In this document: positions 9,801 through 19,500 of the stretch, piece after piece
How positions within the stretch are numbered: position 1 is the first letter of the stretch
Layout: every line of letters starts with the position of its first letter
Assembly (NCBI GenBank): GCA_002901265.1
Contig: PPHI01000037.1
Location: 186,001 to 250,000, forward strand
Length of the DNA stretch: 64,000 nt
Origin: Rhodopirellula baltica
Lineage (GTDB): Bacteria > Planctomycetota > Planctomycetia > Pirellulales > Pirellulaceae
Direction of reading: 5' to 3'
Position numbers and translations under genes: made by a program
Notes under the pieces: generated by a model
Database searches by the model: none
The model's input: only the letters and a program-made list of their open reading frames with translations
What the model was told of the DNA's origin: nothing

Positions 9801-10492
9801 AGTCCGACGAAACGAACAATTCCGCCCTGGCGGATCTCGCGACCGTGATTCCGATCACGCTAACGCTTTCAGCCGCATCCACTTCGGTGCGTGAAGACGG
9901 CAATCCGTTGACGCTGCGGTTGACCCGAAGCGGCGATATCAGCGGCCCGCTAACCGTCCACCTCGATAGCGACGACCTAACCGAAATCACTGTCCCCGAA
10001 ACGGTTACCATTCCCGCGAATCAGTTGTGGGTGGAGTTTTTGGCCACGCCCGTCCAGGACGCGACCGCTGACGGCGACCGAATCGCTAACGTCACCGCCG
10101 CCGTCCTCAATCCAGACGGGACCGAATCAGACAGCTACTCCTCCGATGCGATCGGGCTGACCGTGATCGATACCGCCGTGCCGCAGTTGACACTTTCCTT
10201 GGCATCCGGCGAAGTCAACGAAGGCGACTCCCTTCTGGCGACGGTGTCACGAGACCTGTCAATCAATGCCGATCCGATGTTGGTCACACTGACGGTCAGC
10301 AGTAACACACAGCTGCGTGTGCCGATCAGTGTCTCGCTTGATGCCAACGAAGCCTCGACAACATTCTTGATCGAAGCCCTTAGCGATGAATTGGTCGAAA
10401 TCGATCGAGCGTACAACGTAACGGCGAAAGGATTCGGTCAAGACACGAATCGCTTCTGGTTCGCGACGTCAATCGCAAAGACCTCGCACTGA
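3839..10492 (+). CDS. Giant LEPR-motif multidomain surface protein, N-terminal part (frameshifted)
   Basis: The protein has 2217 residues in this frame. The N-terminus is basic and carries LEQLEDRRMLA (residues 29-39), the planctomycete LEPR-XLL-type signature of large exported proteins. In order I see: a discoidin/DUF-like beta domain (45-215), a PA14-like domain with VGSDDGFYLTVD (about 225-400), a CARDB domain (about 560-680), and Ig/SbsA-type domains. A thrombospondin-C-like domain follows at about 763-972 (DDYIGIAFGFNAD, KIGFYNYSQ), then several Ig-like domains with LAGN motifs, two CARDB domains (about 1755-2005) and two Calx-beta domains. The last Calx-beta strand stops abruptly after GFGQDT, where the sequence turns into an unrelated short tail. 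The expected continuation (ESLLVRDVN) lies in the next frame. I therefore read this ORF as the first 40% of one gene ending at 20655. Ribosome site AGAGGA, nine bases upstream. Confidence 0.85.
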   Translation: MQLRALRGKANTERARRRKQFARQIWGLEQLEDRRMLASDTLQLDFNSQLDDAGNNQGDLVFNGPRDFQVTFTDDDSAGATGGDADGVHLTNSNFGNIKVGDQNDFVIGAFNTSSGLDNYHTSGIVAQFNRGVDAVSFDDTDDDTTLKRLYAFDAAGNLIGQTAEDSQVRFSIDMNDTGGKQIHSIEFDTLPGTEGGSNDGTYFTLDNFEVSYRSADAPLPIVAGDGVSIDLYNGIGGGPAPTPATIAALTPSGTTLSPFVDFPNPGSVINVGNSFNNFFASTTTPPDQVSGLSASNFILDIDFYLRVEESMDLTPATDDIDISISVGSDDGFYLTVDNAFIGSTGDRAFSFSGFNLSFAEPGLYPVDLLFSANSVGQSGLELHWNTASTGSQLIPQSAMYVDPNVGNQQITFEELTAGAIVSDQFVDKGILFSTLGGQLQVTDAFPSDFVPVSAPYVFADPTANPTETGEVEFTFVVPGTSVPASTDLFSFYAIDAEGIGVTATAFDQTGAVLFSDTFNAGGATQDLVTIAEPGIAKVVLTLGDTTDTSAIDNITFNTPTPLLADLSASAITGSLIAQALQPLSLEYQVDNIGFATTPAGRSDVVYLSSDPQLDLGSDTPVGSLTTGDSVDVGLQETLTVSVSVPDIVPGDYFLIVNVNDDGLITEPSLSNNQVSIPVHIPASSPTINSQSPNGFTADDITRITLGLSEPVAFDGANDPASYVLTDLGPDRQLGGGDDITIPVAPAYLNGTDRIDLLPSQGATIDLNNWTEHDYSGNGGAGDWRIENGGESVKQYVNGNPTFFVSDTDFIDREFVGRIAVETTGDDDYIGIAFGFNADTTSRPDDYYLLSWKQGNQGAAEAGFKLIKMTNSAGASGVVDRLWDGENSTFGAAQLQVLARNTSNNGWADNTEYEFAIRYDSNGDIQVSIRRASDGVEFFNASVNDPDPLGPGKIGFYNYSQSLVRYSGLRQSQFLDEGTYQITAYSGDAGLANDDGVPLDGNPAVPGFEDYVGYFTIDQTPPIRQTVTPSSTGVEIEFFDAGGMDPASVETIANYTLTSTGGDGIFDNGNDLPIPIENVTFDPSTNTARLTFQDGLFDERYQLTINGVVDLAGNSIVSPDLSNFDLVTIPASVGIDLQSGSDSGVSNTDRLTNVTTPTFDVSINKAGQVEIDFDNDGVSDYLTWIANPGTLSVTAPTLIDGNYTVTATLTPPVGTSVDNNVTIEVDTMGPAVLPGAATEDAPLDRRTVMFSEAIDLSSVLPQDITMTGPSGLIPLTNGFGSGDVYTFEFDSIFAAGTYTISGSVGLRDLAGNQANQNGDALNGQPGDEPVDTFELLPDTIAPFVQSFSPTGVRRDGVDVLTVEFSEPIDPDTFDIGQVTIIGPSGPLDLSGSEIIPVSSTAGTIFWTDWISGNSTAGFTGLGTITTDSGPVSVTYNNPQGISFFQPSGGTDYWQNGGGGRNPATSPYTSDEVTNIPSGTDIIALNRAGEQSLVFSKPIANPVFSYVSLNGNGYAFDRDFDILSFGNASDGNDAGYWGSGTSFKEVVDLGDGLFEYRLLGTGEPHGTLRFKGTFDSVSWRSLSNENWNGFTVGIDAASSSILQYQITTPGLIEQDGTYVVILDQNIADVSGNPLGNDFQAAITIDTIGPRITRAVATATATDSYLDVTFDEPIDETTLGANDILFTGPPGNIDVSAPFHLGGNIYRFQFLPQTDVGTYDITIGPNVADLVGNELDQNRDGQGGQSDDVYQTSLTIELSDLVIGDLTLTPPSDIYSGQLVTVDFTTINQGGRAVSSPFSDRVQLIDSDTMTVIGTVTLPYDPAISGDLLPGSELLRTASFQLPDGLAGTGDFEIIVTTDALGSIAEANLAGDAESNNEATVTFSATLNDYPDLAPQAITGPAFIFTGTQTNVSWQTTNASTLDLQGSWTERVYLVKQNSSVQLASLNFDNESIAAGSFAVRSRQVTIPAGLEPGEWRLQVDVDTGQTVTESDETNNSALADLATVIPITLTLSAASTSVREDGNPLTLRLTRSGDISGPLTVHLDSDDLTEITVPETVTIPANQLWVEFLATPVQDATADGDRIANVTAAVLNPDGTESDSYSSDAIGLTVIDTAVPQLTLSLASGEVNEGDSLLATVSRDLSINADPMLVTLTVSSNTQLRVPISVSLDANEASTTFLIEALSDELVEIDRAYNVTAKGFGQDTNRFWFATSIAKTSH
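10443..10452 (+). other. Frame break A inside a Calx-beta domain
   Basis: Upstream frame gives GFGQDT, downstream frame gives ESLLVRDVNRKDLALTLDPF, a normal Calx-beta ending and the next domain's start. Inserting one base (for example G, restoring ACGGAATCG) makes one continuous frame from 3839 to 20655. Confidence 0.8.
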
Positions 10493-10542
10493 CGCTGGAT
10501 CCATTCGTCAGCGAAAACTCCATTTACCCTAGCATCGGACGC

Positions 10543-13500
10543 GTGACTCGCCCCGTCGCCAGCGAGAATTCGCAAGTCGTTCAATTGCGCAGCAGTGACC
10601 CTGGCCGTCTGAATGTGCCCAACACCGTCACCATTCCATCGGGCCAGATGTATGTCGATTTCCCGATGTATCCGGTCGACAATTTGGTCGAAGGCGACTC
10701 GCTTAATCTGACGATCGAAGCGATGGCGATTGACCCGATCGATCGCGTCACACCGGTTCCACCCGGCGGCACGGCATCCATCGAAGTCCGCGACAATGAC
10801 AGTCCCACGTTGACGGTCACTCTCGATCGTGGATTGGTCAACGAAGACGCAACGAATCCGGCCGCACAGGGCACGGTACGCCGCAACACGCTGGACAACT
10901 CACAAGCACTCGTGGTAACGCTGCTTTCGAATGACACTTCCGAAGCGACCGTGGCTGGTACGGTCACAATCCCTGCCGGTGAATCCGAAACCACCTTTGA
11001 AATCAATGCGGTCGACGACTTCATTCCCGACGGACTGCAATTTGTCACCATCAGCGCCATCGCCACAAATTTCAATCCCGGTTCTGCAGTGCTTGTGGTT
11101 TCTGATGTCGACAAACCGGATTTACGAGTCGCCGACGTCCAAGTTCCCACGAGTGGCTTAACGGACCGCGTGATCGATGTCATTTACAAAGTACGCAACG
11201 AAGGCCGACAACCTGCCCCGGCAGGCTGGACGGACCGAATCTATCTGTCAAGCGATCCGATCCTGAGCAGCAACGATACCTTGGTGTTCCAGCACCAGAT
11301 CGGTCAATCACTTGATGTCGATGCGGAACTGACCGTGAATGCCCCGATCGCACTTCCGGAGATGGTCGGCGAGTACTTTCTGATCGTCGAGTCCGATGTC
11401 AACTTCACCATCGACGAAACTCTCGAAGACAACAACCGCGGCTTTTCAAACCTCATCAACGTCACCGCGGAATACAACGTCACCGCTTCAACCCAAATCA
11501 CCCAAGCGGTGATGGGTACGCCGATCCAGATCGAAGGCTTCGCCACGATTGCCGATAGTGGTTTACCCGCGGCCGGAGAAGACGTCATCGTCTATGTCAC
11601 TCACGAAGGTGACTTCGTTCGAAAGGTAGAAGCAACGACCGATGCCAACGGCGAATTCGTCGCGACCTTTACGCCGCTTCCCGGCGAGGCAGGTAACTAT
11701 GTGATCGCCGGCGCCCATCCGGGACAGAGCAAACCCGCAGCTCAAGACGCCTTCACTTTGATCGGGATGCGAGTCATTCCAAAGTCGACCAGCCACCAAA
11801 TCAAAGATGGCCAGTCGCTGGTTCAAGACTTGCAAATCGTCAACTTGAGCGACGTTGACCTGACCGCGATCACATTCGAAGTCGTCGGCGCACCAGAGAA
11901 CCTCAACATCGATGTCACGCCTCCTTCCTTCGCACAATTGGATGGACGCGACACCGAAGCGTTTACGTATCGCATCGATGTGTTAAATGATTCGATCACG
12001 ATCGCCGATTTCAAAATCCATGTGACCACCGCACAAGGTCCGGTTCTCGATGTGCCCGTATCGGTCACAGTGATTCCACGCATGGGCCGATTACAAGTCC
12101 CAGCCAGACTCGACGAAGGCATGCTGCGTGGCCGACTGACCCCGGTCGATGTGACGATCACAAACGATGGCGGTGCCGAAACTGGACCGATCAGCGTGCT
12201 GTTGCCCAACGCGCCATGGCTGTCTGCACCCTCGCAAATCGCATCTCTGGCACCGGGCCAAACCACCAAGCTTCAACTGGTGCTAAATCCCGGCACCGAA
12301 TTGCCGCTAGGACCGTATTCCGGCAGCATTGTCTTGGACCCGACGAATGCCTCGGCGGTCAGCATCCCGTTCACGTTTACGGCGGCTTCCGATGCGACCG
12401 GTGGACTTAAAATCACGGTCGTCGACGAGCTGACCTACTACGGCGAAGGCGGGAAAAATGTGGCGGGCGCTTCGGTCACTTTGACCGATCCGTTTACCAA
12501 CGAAGTCATCGTGTCAGGAACCACCGACGCGAACGGGATGCTGCAAGTCGATGCGATTCCCGAAGGCAACTATGAACTGGCGGTCACCGCAACCGATCAC
12601 CACACGACGCGGTCGTCCCTCATTATCGAGCCTGGCATGACGACTGAACGCACCGCATTCATAAAAACACGATTAGTAACGTACAACTGGAATGTGGAAC
12701 CGGTCGAGTTCGAAGATCGCACGCGCGTGACAATCGAGTCAGAATTCCAAACCAACGTCCCGATCCCGGTCATCGTCGTCGATCCCGGTCAGATCGATTT
12801 GGCCGAAGTCGAAAACGGATTCCAACAGATCGAATTCACCATTCGCAACGAAGGACTGATTCAAGCCGAGGATTTGCGACTGGAATTTCCCAGCCATCCA
12901 CTTTGGGAAATCACCCCGCTGATCGATAACATCGATGTCCTGCCTGCCAAAAGCTCCGTCAAAATCCCAGTCATCATTCGTCGCATCTCACTCGGAGCGG
13001 CGTTCCCAAGCGACCTTCTTGCCAGTAACGACGGACCGTGCTCCTACACCGCGACCATTCGATGGATTCTGTTGTGTGGCCCGTTCGGAATTCCCTATTC
13101 GGTCCCGATCCCGATTCTCAATGCCCACGGGAGTTGCGGAAACCGATACTCCGGCGGCGGATTTGTCGGCGGCGGCGGAACTGGTGGCGGAGGCAATATT
13201 GGACCGAGCCTGAACAACCCTGTCTTCAATTACAACCCACCGGAAGAATGCGATTGTGTCAAAGCAAGTTTGACGCTCTCGGTCGGCATCCCCATTCCCG
13301 TCCCCGAGATTGACCTTGGCCCCGTCGAAGCAGAACTAAGTGCCGAAGGCAAAATCGAAGTCACTGCGGAAACCTGCTGTGAAGAAGAAGATGGCGGAAC
13401 CGGCCTAAAGTTCTCAGGTACAGGTTCGATCAGCGGAGACGCGTCGTTTACTTACACGATTGGTGCCAGCGCCGGCTATGAAAAGACGGTGAACGGGGTC

Positions 13501-16500
13501 ACATACGCATTCGAACTGACCGCCGGTATCCCACTCAACCTGAGCGGCAGCATCGTGGGGACAGGAACGGTTGAACGTGACTGCGAAGGCAACTTCTCTG
13601 CCTGCGGCGAAATCTCGATCTCCGTCGGTGCCTCCGCCGCCGTTCGGGTTGCCCTCTCCGGAACGGCGACCGATTCAAATGGCAACACTTTCGGACTGGG
13701 CGGACATGCGTTCGTAAAACTCAGCACTGGTGTATCAGGATCAATCAAGAAATGCATCGGTGAAGACGCTACCGGCCAAATCTGCTTTGACGGATTCAAA
13801 CTTTCCGGCGAAGCTCATGTCCAAGCTGGACCACTTTCGGAAACAATTGGATTCGAACAAATCCTAGCTGACGCAACCTGTGCCACATCGGGACAGGCCG
13901 CTGAGGCGTTGGACGCGTTTTTCGAAGACATGCTGGATCCAGAAACCCTGGTGAACGCTTACGACGGAACGGAAGAGGAATTCAAACAGGCTGTCGGCTT
14001 GAACCCAGCCGCTTCGCTTGGCGAACCGATCATCGTTCAAGAAGACGGTACCGTTGAGCAACTGCCGCCTTCTGATCACACGATCTTTGCCGCCGCAGGT
14101 GACGTCTGCGCTGCCGTCCGGTTACGACTCGAACAAGACGTGGTGATGACGCGCACCGCTTTTGAAGCGACCTTGGAAGTCAACAACGGTGCCGCGTCAC
14201 CACTCGAAGACCTCGAAGTCTTTATTACTGTCGTCGATGTGGCTTCGGGCGAAGTGGTCGATGACCGATTCGCAATCAGCGAAGCCATCGCGGCCGCTTT
14301 CTTACCAGCCCCCGGCAGCACTCCTGAAGCCCCGATGTGGGATTTGACCGCAGACTCAACCGGAGTTTTGAAGTGGACCTTGCTGCCCACCGACTTGGCG
14401 GCACCGGAAGGCCCGACCGAATACACCGTCGGTGGATTGATGACGTACAAATTGAACGGCGAAGTCATCAACGTGCCGCTCTACCCCGCACCGATCACGG
14501 TTTATCCCGACGCCGCCCTGAAGCTCAAGTATTTTCATCAGCGCGACGTCTATAGCGACGACCCATTTACCGATGAAATCGAACCCTCGGTTCCCTATGA
14601 CCTTGGAATTATGGTCAGCAATATTGGGAAAGGGACGGCCAACAATTTGGAGATCGTTTCCGCCCAGCCAAAGATCATCGAGAACGAAAAAGGTCTCTTG
14701 ATCGATTTCGAAATCGTCGGTGCGGACGTGAACAATGAGCCCCAACCGGAATCATTGACGATCACGATGGGTAACATTCTGCCGGACGAGACACGTGTCG
14801 GCCGTTGGCAGCTGACATCTTCCCTGCAAGGACATTTCGTCGACTACACCGCATCGTTCGAACACCTGACTGGATTTGGCGACCCCAGAACGTCGATCGT
14901 CAAAGAAGTCGAGATCTTCGAATTGATTCACACCGTTCGCGATCCACGCGTCGGCGCAGATGATCTGTACGACTTTTTAACAAACGACGTCGCTGACGAG
15001 TTCGACTTACCCGACACGGTCCACCTAAGCGACATGTCGGTTCATCCGGTCGGCGCCGGGACGCTCGGCTCCGTCATCCAAACGCCTGTCCTAGGGAACC
15101 TCCACGGCGAAGTCAGTGTGGTGATGCCGGACGAGTTCGGCTACCTGAGAATTGATGACCCGGGCAACGGTCAGTATTTACTGGACCGAATTTTGCGCGA
15201 TGACGGCACTGAAGTTCCGATCGGAACCAATGCCTGGCTGACCGATCGCACGTTTAAAGTCGACGGCGAACGCCCCGTCTACGAAAACAAGCTTCATATT
15301 TTCGATCACGGTGGGTCGTCCAGCTATCAGATTTCCTATCGGCTCGACGACGAAGTCGCTCCGCAGTTGACGGACATTTTTGATGTCACGCCGGACCCGC
15401 GCGACGCGGCCGTCGAAACGATCCAAATTCAATTCACCGAAGCGATCGACTTGGCAACACTGTCGTTCGACGACCTGACGCTGACCCGCAACGGCATCGC
15501 GGTGCCCCTCGACAATACCGTGACGTTTGCCGATCTAGGTGATGGACTGTACGCGATCGGCGGACTTAGCGGATTCACATCCGATGCCGGTGTCTATCGT
15601 CTTGCAATCGACGCGGCCAACATCGCCGACTTTGCCGCAAACACAGGCCTTGGTGTCGAAACAGAAACATGGACGAACGGGACGGCCCCGGTATACGTTT
15701 TCGACATCGAGCTCGCGTCCTCGTACAACAGCCCGCTGCAATCGTTTGACGTACTTTTCTCGGGCCCAATCGATGCAGCAACCTTCGACCTGGCAGACCT
15801 CAGTCTGATGTTCGAGGGCAATGTGGTCAGCACCAATGGTTTGACGATTCAGGCCGTCAGCGAACAACAGTTCCGCATTTTGAATTTTGATACTGTCGTC
15901 AACTCAGAAGGCAGCTACGCGGTTTCCATTGATGCCAGCGGAGTGGCGGATTCAAATGGCACCGCAGGAATCGGTACCGAAACAGTCCTGTTCACGTTTG
16001 ACCAAACCGCACCGCAGTTGATCGACCTGGAACAGCCAACAACGCCGCGCAAAACGGTGCAGTTGGAATTCGACGTTGAGTTCGACGAACCAATCGATGT
16101 GACTTCCTTCACTACTGACGATTTAATTTTGACTCGGAACGGTGGGCCCAACCTGATCGACCAACTTGTGTCCATCGAACAAATCAGCGACACACAGTTT
16201 GTGATCAAAGGAACCAATTGGAACCAGGGACTCGAGGGAACGTATTCGTTGACGGTGGATGGAACCGGCATCGCCGACCTCGCTGGCAACCTGGGTGCGA
16301 ACGCATTGACCGTCCAGTGGGTCATGGACTTCAGCAATCCGTTGCCAGCGGAAGATCTCGCGATCACTCCTGACACCGGACAGAGCGACACCGATGGCTT
16401 GACCAACCAACGTGTATTAACCCTCACTGGTACGCTTGCCGAAACAGGACTTAGCGTTCGGTTGTATGACGAAACTCTCCAACAAGACCTCGGCTACGCC

Positions 16501-19500
16501 ACGGTAACCGGTACACAATTTACGCACACGTTCACCCTTGGTGATGGCGCCGCCCATCGCATTCGGGTCCGAACCGTTGACGCGGCGACTAACCTTGCCG
16601 ATTCATTCATCGATGTCACACTCGATGAAACCGCCCCCCTCGTCGAACTGCTGAATGTTGGTCCGAACCCACGCGATACACCGGTCTCATCGATCGACCT
16701 GTTTAGCAACGAACGGATGAACTGGTCCCTTCTCAGCCTTTCTGATCTGCAACTGACACTTGATGGCGGTGCCAACCTCATCGACAGTTCAGTGGCAATT
16801 GACGTGATTTCGGAGACCCTTGTTCGCTTAACAGGTTTGACAGGAATCACGGACTCGCCAGGTGTTTATCAGTTGAGCATCGGCACCGGTATCGAAGACC
16901 TCGCCGGCAATATGCCCTCTGTCACACCACAACTGTCTTGGACCAACCTGGACGATCAAATCGCCCCCACGAGCCAGGTCGCCGATGGCGGGAACGTCTT
17001 GTCCCCAACGTTTACCGTTCAGTGGTCCGGCGAGGACAACCAGGGTGGAAGCGGCTTGGCTTATTTCGATATTTACGTCGCAATCGATGGCGGAACATTC
17101 TCGCTATGGCAAACCCAGACGAATGAAACGTCGGCGACGTATAGCGGCGAATTCGGACGAACCTATTCGTTCTACAGCGTTGCCACGGATTACTCCGGCA
17201 ATATCGAAGATGTCCCGGCTATTCCGGATTGGCAAGTCACCGTACCCGCCGGCGGAGCCTCGATCGGCGACTTTGTATTTAACGACGCAAACTTCAACGG
17301 GATTCAAGACACGAACGAAACCGGTGTGGCGAACGTTGACGTCCAGCTGTTCCGAGTTGTCAACGGGAACGCCACGCTTGTCGATTCGACCACAACCGAT
17401 ATGGCCGGGTTCTATTCGTTTGCCGGGATGAGTCTTGACGACCAGTATTCGCTGTCTTTCACCGCACCGAACGGATTTGGCTTTACCAAACTGAACGTCG
17501 GCAGTGACTTTACCGATAGCGATGTCGACGACCTCACCGGTTCGACGGCACCATTCAGCGTTATCAACGGATTAAACGATCGCTGGGACGCAGGCTTGGT
17601 TGCACTCGGTTCCATTTCGGGCGTGGTTTGGAACGACAGCAATGAAGATGGCCTTCGTCAAACCGAAGAACCTGGGCTCGCAGGCTGGACGGTTTACATC
17701 GACGCCAATGACAACGGAATGCTCGACAGTGGCGAAGTCACACGCACGACAAACTCGAGCGGCGAATATGAGTTCGACAACTTACGTCCGGGCACTTACG
17801 TGATCGCCGAAGTCGTTGAAGGCGGCTTCTCACAAACCTTCCCTGGAGCGGCCGGCGCATCAGATACCGGCACACATGCTGATGGCGCCGTACTACAACG
17901 CTCCTACAGCAACAACGCCAGCACGGGGCGAACCTTTTCGCCGGGCGAAGAATTCGTCGGGCCGATCGCTCCCGAAGCCGCCGAACTTATCGAACTGACA
18001 AGCTTCCGCGCTGACTCGCGTTTCAACGCGTTCGACGGCAGCGGGTATTCGGTCGTTGTCATCGATACCGGCATCGATGTGGACCACCCGTTCTTTGGCG
18101 CTGATGGGGATGGTGACGGCGTGGCCGACCGTATCGTGTACCAATACGACTTCGCCGACAACGATGCTGACGCGACCGACTACTCCGGTCACGGTTCACA
18201 CGTCACCAGCGTCATTGCGTCCGAGAATCCGGCGTACTTGGGTGTTGCCCCAGACGTCGGAATCATCCACCTCAAAGTGTTTGGTGACGACGGGGTCGGG
18301 TATTTCAGCTATGTCGAGCAAGCGTTGCAGTGGGTCATCGCGAATGCGAACGATTACAAAATTGCCGCGGTCAACCTCTCGGTCGGTGACGGCTTGAACT
18401 GGACTCAGTCGCGGGGACTGCACGGAATCGATGACGAACTCGCCACGCTTGCCAGTCAAAACATCATCGCTGTCGCAGCCGCGGGCAACGCTTATGGTCT
18501 AACCGGGATCGAAGGTTTGGCCTATCCCGCAGCGGATCCGAACACTGTTTCTGTCGGTGCGGTCTGGGATTCCAATCGCGGCGGTCCCTGGTCCTTCGGC
18601 GAAAATGGAACCGACTACACGTCCGACGCGGATCGAATCGCGAGCTTTTCGCAACGTCACCACGAGATGCTTGATGTCCTCGCCCCCGGTGCATTGATCA
18701 CAGCCGCCAACGCGGTCGGCGGCGTCAGCACCATGCGTGGAACCAGCATGGCAACACCGTTTGTGACCGGTGCAGCAGTCATCGCTCAGCAGATCGCATT
18801 CGAGCAACTCGGCAGAAAACTCTCCCCTCACGAGTTCCGCTACCTTTTGGACATCTCCGGTGCGATCGTCGTCGACGGAGATGACGAAAACGACAGTGTG
18901 TTCAATACCGGTGCGGCGTTTAGGCGTTTGGACATGCTGGCCCTCGCCGAAGCCGTCACGGTCTATGACGGCTCTCAACTGGTCGACACCAGCGATCCAT
19001 CCGGGAACGACTCCACCGGTGAATTGGGCACCTCCGCAGGCGGTGAATTCCGATACACCATCGAATTGGCTCCCGGTGAAAACCGTAACAATGTTGACTT
19101 CGGCAATCATCCGCTCGACAACGTCGCCCCGTCAATTTTGGACGTCGTGGATATCACACCTGACCCACGCAAAACGGCCGTTGACCAAATCGACGTGACA
19201 TTTGACGAACCGATTGACTTATCAACGTTCGATCACAACGACATCACTTTGCGACGAAATGGAGTGGTCGTTGCCCTCGATTCTACGATCACGACATCCT
19301 TACTGTCGGGAAATACCTATCGCATCGCGGGACTCGCCGGTTTCACCACTGACGAAGGAATTTATACCATCGACGTTTCCTCATCGAATATCAGTGACCT
19401 CGCGGGTAATGCAGGGTCCAACACGGAAACTGACCAATGGATCACGGACCGATCCGGGCCGACCAGCAACGTCCACGCATTGTCCCAAACACAATCCGAC

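Noticed and set aside
10440-10460. Programmed -1 ribosomal frameshift as explanation for the frame break
   Set aside because: The sign fits a -1 shift, but there is no X-XXY-YYZ slippery heptamer and I noticed no obvious downstream stem. A lost base is simpler, although not proven.
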